Assembly (NCBI GenBank): GCA_964599095.1
Contig: CAZREB010000019.1
Location: forward strand, 1-64,000
DNA length: 64,000 bases
Direction of reading: 5' to 3'
Origin: SZAS-79 sp964599095
Lineage (GTDB): Bacteria > Pseudomonadota > Gammaproteobacteria > Burkholderiales > SG8-39
Part shown: in pieces, positions 43,290 through 51,894 of the stretch
Position numbering within the stretch: the first letter of the stretch is position 1
Layout of the letters: each line of letters starts with the position of its first letter
The notes under the pieces: generated by a model
What the model was told of the DNA's origin: nothing
The model's input: the letters and a program-made list of their open reading frames with translations, nothing else
The model's database searches: none
Position numbers and translations under genes: made by a program

Positions 43290-44519
43290 ATGAGAAGAGA
43301 CGCACACATGCGCGGCAAGGTCGCCGTGGTCGGCTACGGCAGGACGCCGTACAGCCGGGCCAAGGCGGGCGAGCGCATCTACACGGTGGACGAGTACCTG
43401 GCCTGGGCGGCCGACCTCGCGCTCGAGCGCGCCGGATTGTCGAAGAACGACTTCGACGGCCAGGCCATCGGCGTGGCGCACGCGGAGGCGAGCCACACCG
43501 TGAACTGGTCCGCGGCGGTCGCCGAGACGCTCGGCATCAGCCCGCGCATCCTGATCCGCGCCGACCAGGGCGGTGCGTCGGCCGCGGCGATGCTGATCCG
43601 TGCGGCGGCGATGATCGAAGCCGGCATCGTCGACCGGGCCCTGATCATGGGCGCGGACACCCCGCTGACGATTCCTTCGATTGCGCCGGGGCTGCCGCTT
43701 TCGCCGGAACGCACGCGCGGCGTGTTCTGGGATTTCCAGGGTCCGTTCGGCGTCATGGGCGCGAACGCCCAGTTCGCGCTGGTGCAGACACGCTACATGG
43801 ACAAGTACCCGCTGAAGGACGAGCAACTGGGCAAGATCGCGGTCACCGCGCGCTATCACGCTTCGCTCAACCCGGGCGCGATCTATCGCAAGCCCTTCAC
43901 CATGGAGGAGTACCTCGCCTCGGAACGGCTGTCCTGGCCGGTGCGCCTCTTCGACTGCGTGCCGATGGTGAACGGCGGTCTGGCCTACATCGTCACGCGC
44001 GCCGACGACGCACGCGCGATCACCAGGAAACCGGCTTACCTGCGCGGCTTTGCCGAGGTGAACAACTACTACTCGGGCTCGCGCACCTTCCCGGACATCA
44101 CCGACACCGGCTTCCTGCAGACCGCGCCCGAGGCCTTTGCGATGGCCGGCATCGCGCATGGCGATGTCGGTTCTTTCCAGCCCTACGACGATTATCCGAT
44201 GGTGGCCCTGATCCAGCTCGAGGACTACGGGTTCTGCAAGAAGGGCGAAGGCGGCCGGTTCGTGGACGAACACGACCTCAGCATCCACGGCGATTTCCCG
44301 ATGCTTACGGACGGCGGCCAGCTCTCCGGCGGCCAGCCGGGCGGCGCCATCGGCGGTTTCCAGCCGCTCATCGAGGCGGTGACGCAAGTCCGCGGCGAGG
44401 CCGGCGAGCGGCAGGTGAAGAAGAACGCCGGGGTGTCGGTGGCCTCGGGATTCGGCGGCATGACCTACGCGAGGAACAACCGCAGCTGCGTGACCCTCGT
44501 CTTCGGAGCGGAGGCCTGA
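43290..44519 (+). CDS. Thiolase-fold protein lacking canonical catalytic residues
   Basis: A 409-residue protein of the lipid-transfer/SCP2-thiolase group; ATG 43290 follows GGAGAA. Overall thiolase layout is clear: KVAVVGYGRTPYSRAKAGER, the MIEAGIVDRALIMGAD helix, GDVGSFQPYDDYP and QLSGGQPGGAIGGFQPLIEA. Where thiolases have the nucleophilic Cys this reads RADQGGASAAAML, and the GH of the usual GHPxG motif is GQ. Such proteins paired with DUF35 partners act as aldolases or hydratase-like lyases in steroid side-chain pathways. The gene abuts the DUF35 gene exactly. Confidence 0.85.
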   Translation: MRRDAHMRGKVAVVGYGRTPYSRAKAGERIYTVDEYLAWAADLALERAGLSKNDFDGQAIGVAHAEASHTVNWSAAVAETLGISPRILIRADQGGASAAAMLIRAAAMIEAGIVDRALIMGADTPLTIPSIAPGLPLSPERTRGVFWDFQGPFGVMGANAQFALVQTRYMDKYPLKDEQLGKIAVTARYHASLNPGAIYRKPFTMEEYLASERLSWPVRLFDCVPMVNGGLAYIVTRADDARAITRKPAYLRGFAEVNNYYSGSRTFPDITDTGFLQTAPEAFAMAGIAHGDVGSFQPYDDYPMVALIQLEDYGFCKKGEGGRFVDEHDLSIHGDFPMLTDGGQLSGGQPGGAIGGFQPLIEAVTQVRGEAGERQVKKNAGVSVASGFGGMTYARNNRSCVTLVFGAEA

Positions 44520-44969
44520 ATGAGTGCGAATAAAGCGAGCCTGAGTGACAAGCACGTCGACGCGGCAGGCAAGCCCCTGCCGGAGATCACCGATGCGACG
44601 CGCCCGTTCTGGACCGCGGCGAAGCAGCGCAAGCTCGTGGTGCAGAAGTGCGGAAAGTGCGGCACGCTGAACTTCTTCCCCAAGCCCTGGTGCATCGACT
44701 GCGGCAGCCGGAGCCTCGAGTGGGTCGAGGTCTCGGGCAAGGGCACGATCTATTCGTTCACCACGGCGAACAAGGTGATGATGAATTTCCCGGGCTGGCA
44801 GGCCGACCTGCCGGTGACGCTCGGCATCATCGACCTCGCCGAGGGCGCGCGCATGTACGGCCAGCTTATCGGCGCAAAGGCCGACCGCTGGAAGATCGGG
44901 ATGCAGGTGAAGGTCGTCTTCGAGGACATCAGCGCCGAGGCGGGGATCCCGAAGTTCGTGCCGGCCTGA
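44520..44969 (+). CDS. DUF35 OB-fold/zinc-ribbon acyl-CoA-associated protein
   Basis: A 149-residue protein whose ATG directly follows the thiolase-fold stop. The zinc ribbon uses KCGKCGTLNF and WCIDCGSRS (two CxxC pairs at about 44-65), followed by an OB fold with VSGKGTIYSFTTANKV. DUF35 proteins bind CoA and partner with thiolase-like or HMG-CoA-synthase-like enzymes; the upstream gene is the obvious partner. It is the last gene of the gcdH unit. Confidence 0.9.
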   Translation: MSANKASLSDKHVDAAGKPLPEITDATRPFWTAAKQRKLVVQKCGKCGTLNFFPKPWCIDCGSRSLEWVEVSGKGTIYSFTTANKVMMNFPGWQADLPVTLGIIDLAEGARMYGQLIGAKADRWKIGMQVKVVFEDISAEAGIPKFVPA

Positions 44970-45044
44970 GGCGGGACAACTGCGGCAGCCCGGGATTCGC
45001 TCGACTTCGTCCGGGCCGACGAATCAGCCTGCACGCCGGAGCCA

Positions 45045-45479
45045 CTATCCGATCAGCGGATTGGAAACCGTCAGTTCGGGAAACCGCCCGAAATCACGGT
45101 CGGCCGACCACAATTCCCTGACCCCGTGCTGCAGGCACAGCGCTGCGATGCGTGCATCGTGCACCCGGGCCCCGACCACCTTGCCGTTCTCGATCAGGGT
45201 ACGAAGTTGCGGCCAGTGCAGTTCCGACTCCGCCAGCATGTGCGCCGTCGGTGACTCGAGCCAGGCTTCCACCTGATCGATCGCCGCAGCGAGCGGCGTA
45301 GGTGGGTTGAAGATCTTCGGGTGGGTCGCGATCGCCATGAACTCGTGGACGCAGGGCCAGGGGATGGCCCAAGCTCCGCGTCCTTCGGCGAGTTCGGCGA
45401 CCCGTGCAGAGGCCGCCGCATGCCATTCGGAGTCCTCGCGGTGCGCGTAGACAAGGATGTTCGTGTCTACGGCAATCAC
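45045..45479 (-). CDS. vapC: VapC-type PIN-domain ribonuclease toxin
   Basis: A 144-residue PIN protein, GTG start at 45479 overlapping the vapB stop (GTGA). It begins MIAVDTNILVYAHREDSEWH with the first catalytic aspartate. It has the glutamate in PWPCVHEFMAIA and the acidic cluster ARVHDARIAALCLQHG and WSADRDFGRF. All metal ligands are present, so it should be active. VapC toxins cleave tRNA or rRNA when antitoxin is lost. It is a complete two-gene toxin-antitoxin module. Confidence 0.9.
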   Translation of the reverse strand: MIAVDTNILVYAHREDSEWHAAASARVAELAEGRGAWAIPWPCVHEFMAIATHPKIFNPPTPLAAAIDQVEAWLESPTAHMLAESELHWPQLRTLIENGKVVGARVHDARIAALCLQHGVRELWSADRDFGRFPELTVSNPLIG

Positions 45480-45721
45480 CCGCCCCGCCCCTCGTAGGCG
45501 AGCTCCCGGAGATGTTGCCAGTCGAGCCCCTTTGCCCCGGCGCTCAAGCCGCGCCCCTTGAAGCTGGCCTTGCGCAACCGGAACGCGCGGCGAGGCTTGC
45601 TTGCCGAGACGACATGACGAAGGCCCTGCTCGATCAGCGTCCTGACGCTGGTTCCCTCGCGGGCGGCCACTTTCCTGGCCTCCTCCAGCAGGGCGTCGGA
45701 AATCTCCACTGTGGTTTTCAT
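45476..45721 (-). CDS. vapB: VapB-type ribbon-helix-helix antitoxin
   Basis: An 81-residue antitoxin. MKTTVEISDALLEEARKVAA is the typical ribbon-helix-helix start, so ATG 45721 is preferred; ATG 45733 would add MGTH. The C-terminal tail (FRLRKASFKGRGLSAG) wraps the toxin. A 16-base palindrome covers the start region and is a probable autoregulatory operator. The vapC start overlaps its stop. Confidence 0.88.
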   Translation of the reverse strand: MKTTVEISDALLEEARKVAAREGTSVRTLIEQGLRHVVSASKPRRAFRLRKASFKGRGLSAGAKGLDWQHLRELAYEGRGG

Positions 45722-45735
45722 ATGGGTACCCATAT
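45720..45735. promoter_or_regulatory. Perfect 16-base palindrome at the vapB start
   Basis: ATATGGGTACCCATAT is fully palindromic and lies over the vapB initiation region beside an AT-rich stretch (TTTTAATTTA). Ribbon-helix-helix antitoxins bind such sites to repress their own operon. Confidence 0.55.
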
Positions 45736-45885
45736 TTTAATTTACGGTTCCCCACTATCATGCCGCCGCCCTGCGCGAAGGTCAAGATATGGATGCACCA
45801 ATTGATGGGACGGAAGCCCAACCGGCCGCGGCTTGCGGCCCCAGGCAACGTCACAGTCATATGGCGAATGAGCAGGCGCGCAGGA

Positions 45886-46668
45886 TCAAGATGAACCAGG
45901 CAGGTGGTACCAGTGCAGCAGCCGGTGTTCGATCGCGAGGAACCCACGGTTGAGTGCATAACCGAGCGCCGCCAGCACGAAGATCGCCGCATACATGTCG
46001 CTCGAGCGCATCGCGTACTGCATCGTCATGATGTAGTAGCCGATGCCTTCCGAGCCGGCGATCATTTCGGCGACCACGGTGACGATCAGCGACAGGGCCA
46101 GGCTCACGCGCATGCCGGCGAGGATGTAGGGCAGGCTCGCCGGCAGCACGACGCGCAGCGCAGTGCGCAGCCTGCCGATCCGGAAGGTGCGCGCAACGTC
46201 GATCGCCACGGGGTCCACGGCGCGCACGCCGGCAATCGTGTTGACGAGCACCGGGAAAAAGGCCGAGAACGCGACGATGAAGATCTTCATCGCGTCATCC
46301 ACCCCGAGCAGCAGGATCAGCGGCGGGATGATCGCCGGGATCGGGATCGGCCGCAGCAGCTCCACCATCGGCTCGAGCGCGGCGTGCACTACGCGCACGC
46401 TGGCCATCAGCAGGCCGACGACGAGCGCGGCGCCCACGCCGATCCCGTAGCCCCAAAGCATGCGATAAAGGCTCGAGCCGAACACCTGCGGCAGTTCGCC
46501 CGAGCCGAATCCCGCGACCAGGGCCCGCACGATCTGCGTGACCGGCGGCCAGTTGGGGCTCGATACCCAGTGATGCGCGGAATACTGCCAGAGCAGGAGG
46601 AGCAGCCCCACGAGCAGCGCGCCGCTCGCCCGGGTGCCGAGAAGCCGCCGGAGAAGGTCAGCCGCCAT
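45886..46668 (-). CDS. ABC transporter permease, SsuC/TauC type (second permease of operon)
   Basis: A 260-residue inner-membrane permease from ATG 46668, overlapping the amidohydrolase stop by 11 bases. About six hydrophobic segments are visible. The ATPase-coupling loop is VDVARTFRIG-like (AIDVARTFRIGRLRTALRVV), followed by LPASLPYILAGMRVSLALSL. The operon has a second, related permease at 49313 but only one ATPase and one binding protein, so a heterodimeric channel or an alternative receptor is possible. It is the last gene of the operon. Confidence 0.9.
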   Translation of the reverse strand: MAADLLRRLLGTRASGALLVGLLLLLWQYSAHHWVSSPNWPPVTQIVRALVAGFGSGELPQVFGSSLYRMLWGYGIGVGAALVVGLLMASVRVVHAALEPMVELLRPIPIPAIIPPLILLLGVDDAMKIFIVAFSAFFPVLVNTIAGVRAVDPVAIDVARTFRIGRLRTALRVVLPASLPYILAGMRVSLALSLIVTVVAEMIAGSEGIGYYIMTMQYAMRSSDMYAAIFVLAALGYALNRGFLAIEHRLLHWYHLPGSS

Positions 46669-48310
46669 GCACCAGTTCGCCGTCGACCGCAGTCGCCAGC
46701 ACGCTCGCCTCGCGCAGCGCTTCCGCATCGCATGCCACCGGATCGACCGACAGCGCCGTCCAGTCGCCGAGCAGCCCGGGGCGCAGCACGCCGCGCTCGT
46801 GCTCGCTGAAGCTGACGTAAGCCGCATTGCGGGTATACATCGCAAGAGCCTCTTCGCCGCTCACCGCTTCCTCGCGACCCAAAGGCTCATCCGAGCCCGC
46901 GATGTGCCGGGTGCGCGCCTGCCAGAGGCCGAGCAGCGGCGGGAACGGCGTGATCGGCGAGTCCGAGCCGCCGCCGACGGTCACGCCGCCGTCGAGCCAG
47001 GCGCGCACCGGCGTCGCCTTCGACATCAGCACGGCGCCGAAGCGCTTCATCAGCACCGGTCCGAACGAATACTGCATCGAAGGCTGGGTCGCGACCACGA
47101 CCCCGAGCTGCGCGGCGCGCGCGATGTTGTCCTTGCTCGGCCACAGGTAGGCGTGGATCAGGCAGAACCGCAGGCCGCGGATCGGGTGTTCGCGGTCGAT
47201 CTCGGCAAATACGTCGAGCGCGATGTCGATCGCCCTGCCGCCGACGACGTGCACGCCCATCGACCAGCCGCGTTGCGCGCAAAGGCGTGCGATCTGCCGG
47301 AACGATTCGGTCGGCGTCACCTGGATCCCGCAGTTGCACTTTTCGTCGGGGAAAGGCTCGCGCATCAGGGCAGTGCCGAAGGTCGCGGCGCCGTCGAAGA
47401 AGACTTTCACGCCCCCGAGCTTGAGGCGCGCATCGCCGAACCCGGTACGCCCCGGGCTCGAAGCAAGGCCGGCAAGCACCGCGTCGAGCGGCCGGCTCGA
47501 ATCGGCCAGCGGCATCACGACCGACCGCATGCTCAGTTCGCCCGCCGACCACAAGGCCTGGTAAATGCCGATGACGTCGGGCGTGAGCCCCGGGTCCATG
47601 ATGCCGGTGAGGCCGGCGGCATGGTAGAGCTTCTGCACTTCGCGCAGCGACTGGCGCTGGTCGGCTTCGGAGGGCGGCGGCACCAGCCGGCCGACGAGTT
47701 CGAACGCCGGCGGCTCGAGCAGTACGCCGTTCGGCTCGCCCGAGGCGTCGCGCTCGATCTTTCCGCCATCGGGATCCGGCGTGCCGCGGGTGATCCCGGC
47801 GCGTGCAAGCGCCAGGCTGTTCACGGCGGCCGAGTGCCCGCCGCGGGGCAGGTACACCAGCCGGTCGGCGCAGGCGCTGTCGAGCTCCTGCCGTGTCGGG
47901 TGCCGGCCTTCGGCAAGGTTGGCCACATGCCAACCGGCGCCGCTCACGATCCACGGCAGGTCCGGATTGCGCGCCGCATACGCCCGAACTTCCGCGACGA
48001 TGTCGGCGATGCTCTTGCACCGCGTGAGGTCGACCAGGCGCTGCGCCATCCCGGTCCAGAACATGTGGTTGTGCGTGTCCATGAGGCCGGGCACGACCGC
48101 GCCGCGGTCGAACCCGATCTCGCGCGCGGCGGGGCCCGCGGCCGCTCGCGCCTCGGCGAGGCTGCCGACCGCGACGATGCGCCCGGCGCGGATCGCCATC
48201 GCCTCCGCGCGCGGGCGCCGCGGGTCCATCGTCACGATGTTCCCGCGCACCAGCTGGTCCCCACCCGAAGCGCCGCCGGGGCCGCAGGCCACCGCCGTCA
48301 CCGCGGTCAT
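46658..48310 (-). CDS. YtcJ-like metal-dependent amidohydrolase
   Basis: A 550-residue amidohydrolase-family 3 protein. ATG 48310 shares a base with the binding-protein stop. The metal site begins VVPGLMDTHNHMFWTGMAQR; downstream are VHVVGGRAIDIALDV and the LDGGVTVGGGSDSPITPFPP region with the final aspartate. Such enzymes hydrolyse C-N bonds of amides, ureas or cyclic compounds. Between the receptor and a permease of an ABC importer, it probably acts on the imported compound. It has no export signal, so it is cytoplasmic. Confidence 0.88.
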   Translation of the reverse strand: MTAVTAVACGPGGASGGDQLVRGNIVTMDPRRPRAEAMAIRAGRIVAVGSLAEARAAAGPAAREIGFDRGAVVPGLMDTHNHMFWTGMAQRLVDLTRCKSIADIVAEVRAYAARNPDLPWIVSGAGWHVANLAEGRHPTRQELDSACADRLVYLPRGGHSAAVNSLALARAGITRGTPDPDGGKIERDASGEPNGVLLEPPAFELVGRLVPPPSEADQRQSLREVQKLYHAAGLTGIMDPGLTPDVIGIYQALWSAGELSMRSVVMPLADSSRPLDAVLAGLASSPGRTGFGDARLKLGGVKVFFDGAATFGTALMREPFPDEKCNCGIQVTPTESFRQIARLCAQRGWSMGVHVVGGRAIDIALDVFAEIDREHPIRGLRFCLIHAYLWPSKDNIARAAQLGVVVATQPSMQYSFGPVLMKRFGAVLMSKATPVRAWLDGGVTVGGGSDSPITPFPPLLGLWQARTRHIAGSDEPLGREEAVSGEEALAMYTRNAAYVSFSEHERGVLRPGLLGDWTALSVDPVACDAEALREASVLATAVDGELVHGG

Positions 48311-49287
48311 TACTTCAGGCCCTGCGTGGCGGTCGTGTAGAACATCGCCTTGGCGTCGAACGGCCCGTCGATCATCTTGTGCTTGCGCATCAGGTCGACC
48401 ACCTTGCCGACGCCGGCCAGGTCCACGGTCTTCTCGAACTGCGGCAGGTTGAGCCCCTTCAGCATCTCGGGCTTCATCCGCGTATAGCCGGAAATGATCT
48501 TCAGCCACTCTTCCGAGCCCTTGTTCTGGTTGATCCAGTCCACGCCCTTGTTGTAGCCGCGCACGAAGCGCTCGGCGACGCCGGGGTTCGCCTTCATGTA
48601 GCTGCTGGTCATGGCGTACATGCCCACCGGGACGCGCTTGTGCACGACGTTGTAGGGCCACCCGACCACCTGCGCGGCGCCCGAGGTCGTGCCGCCCGAC
48701 AGGAAAGGCTCGACCACGAAGGCTGCATCGACGCGGTCGCCGCGCAGCGCGTCGGTCATCTGCGGGAAAGGCACTTCGAGGTAGGTGACCTTGTCCGGAT
48801 CGCCGCCGGTGGCCTGGATCCAGGCGCGCGCATAGAGCCAGATGATGTTGTTGCGCGTGTTCACCGCGACCCTCTTGCCTTCGAAGTCCTTGCCCGTCTT
48901 GAGGGGGCTGCCGGGCTTGGCCACCATCGCCGCGAGGTCGGGCGTGGTATCGCCGGTGCCGCTGCCGGCCGCGATCACCTCGAAACCCAGGCCCTGCTTT
49001 GCGCCGAGCACGATGGAGATGATGTTGCTGAACGCGATCTGCACCTGCCCGGCGGCGAGGGCCGGCAGGCCTGCGGCGCCGCCGGCGGTCGGGGTCGTGT
49101 CCACTTCCAGGCCCTGCTCGGCAAAGAAACCCTTGGCGATCGCCGCCTGCATCGGCGCGGTGTCGATGATCGGGATCGTGCTGACGCGCAGCTTGACGGT
49201 CTGGGCGTGTGCCGCCGGGGCGGCGAGCGCAAGCGCCGCGGCACCGAGCGCTGCGAGGCGAAGGACTTTTCGGATCGATTGCATCAT
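48310..49287 (-). CDS. SsuA/NMT1-type ABC substrate-binding protein
   Basis: A 325-residue periplasmic receptor; the signal peptide ends APAAHAQTV (about residue 29). NitT/TauT-type features: STIPIIDTAPMQAAIAKGFF, FFAEQGLEVDTTPTAGG, GKDFEGKRVAVNTRNNI and DRVDAAFVVEPFLSGG. Ligands of the group include sulfonates, nitrate and pyrimidine-like compounds. It is co-transcribed with a permease upstream (25-base gap) and the amidohydrolase downstream. Confidence 0.9.
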   Translation of the reverse strand: MMQSIRKVLRLAALGAAALALAAPAAHAQTVKLRVSTIPIIDTAPMQAAIAKGFFAEQGLEVDTTPTAGGAAGLPALAAGQVQIAFSNIISIVLGAKQGLGFEVIAAGSGTGDTTPDLAAMVAKPGSPLKTGKDFEGKRVAVNTRNNIIWLYARAWIQATGGDPDKVTYLEVPFPQMTDALRGDRVDAAFVVEPFLSGGTTSGAAQVVGWPYNVVHKRVPVGMYAMTSSYMKANPGVAERFVRGYNKGVDWINQNKGSEEWLKIISGYTRMKPEMLKGLNLPQFEKTVDLAGVGKVVDLMRKHKMIDGPFDAKAMFYTTATQGLK

Positions 49288-49312
49288 GGTGGTTCCCTCC
49301 TAGGGTTGGGTT

Positions 49313-50092
49313 TCAGTCGGTCCGGGCAATCGCCCAGTGGATCACTCGGCGTTCCAGGACCAGGAACACCGCATTCAACGCGTAACCGAGGACGGCGAGG
49401 ATCACGATCCAGGCGTACATGTCGCGCACGCGGAAGCTGCGCTGCATGTCGATGATCAGGTAGCCCAGGCCGCCGGTGCCGGCCAGCATCTCGGCAATCA
49501 CCACGAGAATCAGGCCCAGGCCGAGCGCGACGCGCATGCCGGCGAGGATCAGCGGCAGCGCGGCCGGCAGCACGATCTTGACCAGCAGCGCCAGACGCCC
49601 GCAGCGGAATGTGCGGCCTGTGTCGACCAGCACCGGGTCCACGCCGCGAACGCCCTGCACCGCGTTGACGAGGACGGGAAAAAAGACGCCGAGGCCGACC
49701 ACGCTGAGCTTCATCGGATCGCCCAGCCCGAGGAAGAGGATCAGCGGCGGCAGCAGGGCCGGCTTGGGCAGCGGGCGCAGCACCTCCACCAGCGGCTCGA
49801 GCAGGTTGTAGAGCGGTCGAAAACGCCCCATCAGCAACCCCACGAGGATGGCCAGCGCGCTCGCTGCGAAATAGGCGGTAAACAGCAAGTAGAGCGTCGC
49901 GCCAAGCGGTGCATGGATCTCGCCGCTCGACACGATCGCGGCCACGCGCTGCGCCACGGCGGTGGGCGCAGGGATCAGTGCGGCATTCACGTGCCCGCCA
50001 CGCACGGCCGCCTCCACCGCGACCAGCGCGAGTACGGTCACGCCCGCGCCGAGGGCACGCTCCGCCCAGCGCGACGCAGCCGCGTCAGCCAT
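49313..50092 (-). CDS. ABC transporter permease, SsuC/TauC type
   Basis: A 259-residue permease, first of two in the operon. The coupling loop is VDTGRTFRCGRLALLVKIVL, followed by PAALPLILAGMRVALGLGLI, and about six hydrophobic segments. Its start overlaps the ATPase stop by eight bases. It probably forms the channel together with the product at 45886, or as its own dimer. Confidence 0.91.
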   Translation of the reverse strand: MADAAASRWAERALGAGVTVLALVAVEAAVRGGHVNAALIPAPTAVAQRVAAIVSSGEIHAPLGATLYLLFTAYFAASALAILVGLLMGRFRPLYNLLEPLVEVLRPLPKPALLPPLILFLGLGDPMKLSVVGLGVFFPVLVNAVQGVRGVDPVLVDTGRTFRCGRLALLVKIVLPAALPLILAGMRVALGLGLILVVIAEMLAGTGGLGYLIIDMQRSFRVRDMYAWIVILAVLGYALNAVFLVLERRVIHWAIARTD

Positions 50093-50861
50093 CGGGTTTC
50101 TTCAGCAGCATCGCGAGCAACTCGTGGCGCAGCGCCAGGAATCGCGGGTCCTCCCGCGTTTCGATGTTGTCGCGCGGGCGAGGCAGCCCGGTCCGGACGC
50201 TGCGCGCGACCTTCGACGGGCGGGCCGAGAGCACCGCGACCCGGTCGGCAAGGAAGACCGCCTCGTCCACGTCATGCGTCACCAGCACGGCGGTGAAGCG
50301 CTGCTTTTCGCGCAGCTCCTGCACCAGCGCATGCAATTCGAGGCGCGTCAGCGCGTCGACCGAGCTGAACGGCTCATCCATCAGCAGCACATGCGGCTCG
50401 GCAGCCAGCGCGCGGGCGATGGCCACGCGCTGCTGCATGCCGCCGGAGAGCTGCCAGGGGTGGTGGCCGGCGAATTCGGCGAGGCCGACCATTTCGAGGA
50501 AGGGGCGGCTGTGCGCGCGCGCTTCGGCGCGCGTCTTGGCGTGCTCGACCGCGAAAGCGACGTTGTCGAGCACGGTGCGCCACGGGAACAGCGACTTTGC
50601 GTACTGCTGGAAGAGATACACCATGCCGGGCGGCGGCGCGCTGATCGGCACGCCGTCCAGCCGCACCACGCCCGCGGTCGGCGCGACCAGTCCCGCGGCG
50701 ATCTGCAGCAGCGTGGACTTGCCGCAGCCCGACGGGCCGATCACCGCGAGGAACTCGCCCTCCTCGACCTCGAGCGTGATTTCGTCGATAGCGCGCGTCT
50801 CGGCCGCGCCGCCGACGCCGAAGGACTTGCTGACTTTCTCGAGGCGCAGCCGGGTCGCCAA
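50085..50861 (-). CDS. ABC transporter ATPase, SsuB/TauB type
   Basis: A 258-residue ATPase. Walker A: GPSGCGKSTLL at about 42-52; Q-loop in YLFQQYAKSLFPW; signature LSGGMQQRVAIARALA; Walker B HVLLMDEPFSSVD; switch histidine in LVTHDVDEA. It powers import through the permeases downstream. It is the first gene of the operon and is divergent from the metallo-hydrolase, with 120 bases between them for promoters. Confidence 0.94.
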   Translation of the reverse strand: MATRLRLEKVSKSFGVGGAAETRAIDEITLEVEEGEFLAVIGPSGCGKSTLLQIAAGLVAPTAGVVRLDGVPISAPPPGMVYLFQQYAKSLFPWRTVLDNVAFAVEHAKTRAEARAHSRPFLEMVGLAEFAGHHPWQLSGGMQQRVAIARALAAEPHVLLMDEPFSSVDALTRLELHALVQELREKQRFTAVLVTHDVDEAVFLADRVAVLSARPSKVARSVRTGLPRPRDNIETREDPRFLALRHELLAMLLKKPDG

Positions 50862-50981
50862 TTGCTAGGCCGGTTTCCGGGTAAGGGCCGCGGACTTGCG
50901 CTCTGCCATCGGGGAGCTCGCTTTGGTTGAATAATGCGCGATGATGCGCACCTACTTTAGACCAAATCGAGCGGAGACTGA

Positions 50982-51893
50982 ATGCGTACCTGGACCATCG
51001 GCCCGGTCAGCGTGACCCGCATCGAGGAGCAGCTGGGCTTCGGCAGCTTCCCGCCGGAACAGTACTTCTCGGGTTTCGAGCGCGAAGTGCTCGACCGGCA
51101 TCTCGGCTGGCTGGTGCCGGATCACTATGTTCCGGCGGAGAACGCACTGATCACCAGCGTGCATTCCTGGCTGATCCGCACGCCCCGGCACACGATCCTG
51201 CTCGATTGCTGCGCCGGCAACCACAAGGACCGGCCGTGGTGGCCGCGGTTCCACCAGCTCGAGACGCCTTTCCTCGAGCGGCTGCGCGCCGCCGGCGCCC
51301 GGCCCGAGGACATCGACATCGTGCTCTGCACCCACCTGCATGCCGACCACATCGGCTGGAACACGGTGCAACGCGACGGCCGCTGGGTGCCCACTTTCCC
51401 GAATGCGAAATACCTCTTCTCGCGCATCGAGAACGACTTCTGGGATCCGCGCATCAATGTCGCGCTGGCCGAAGACCCGGCCCGCAGGATCGCCTTTCGA
51501 GACAGCGTATTGCCGGTCGTCGAGGCCGGGCAGGCCCAACTGGTCGATGGCAGCCACGCGATCGACGACACATTGCTGGTCGAGCCGGCGCCGGGACACA
51601 CCGCAGGCCACGTGCTCCTCAAGCTGCGGGCCGGCGGTGCGGGCGGCGTGTTCTGCGGCGACGTGCTCCATCATCCCTTGCAGATCTATGCCCCGCACTG
51701 GAACAGCCAGTTCTGCCTGATGCCGGAGGAAGCGCGTGCCACGCGGCGCCGGGTGCTGGAGCACTGCGCGGAGCATCGCGCGCTGCTTTTCCCCACCCAC
51801 TTCGGCGCGCCGCACGTGGCGGCCGTCGAGTCCGCGGGCGGCGCATTCTCGGCCCGGTTCGTCGAGGGCGCGCGGGGCCGGGCCGCAGCGTAG
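50982..51893 (+). CDS. Metallo-beta-lactamase-fold hydrolase
   Basis: A 303-residue MBL-fold protein; GGAG lies six bases before ATG 50982. The metal motif is THLHADH (His118, His120, Asp122, His123), followed by PGHTAGH around 200 and CGDVLHHPLQIY with further ligands. There is no signal peptide, so it is cytoplasmic. Relatives are lactonases (quorum quenching), thioester hydrolases and phosphodiesterases; the substrate cannot be fixed. It is convergent with the CoA transferase, one base between the stops. Confidence 0.9.
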   Translation: MRTWTIGPVSVTRIEEQLGFGSFPPEQYFSGFEREVLDRHLGWLVPDHYVPAENALITSVHSWLIRTPRHTILLDCCAGNHKDRPWWPRFHQLETPFLERLRAAGARPEDIDIVLCTHLHADHIGWNTVQRDGRWVPTFPNAKYLFSRIENDFWDPRINVALAEDPARRIAFRDSVLPVVEAGQAQLVDGSHAIDDTLLVEPAPGHTAGHVLLKLRAGGAGGVFCGDVLHHPLQIYAPHWNSQFCLMPEEARATRRRVLEHCAEHRALLFPTHFGAPHVAAVESAGGAFSARFVEGARGRAAA

Positions 51894-51894
51894 T

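Noticed and set aside
45045..45992. A 315-residue fused protein covering vapC and upstream sequence
   Set aside because: The upstream part is a shadow of vapB in another frame; a VapC start overlapping the vapB stop is standard.
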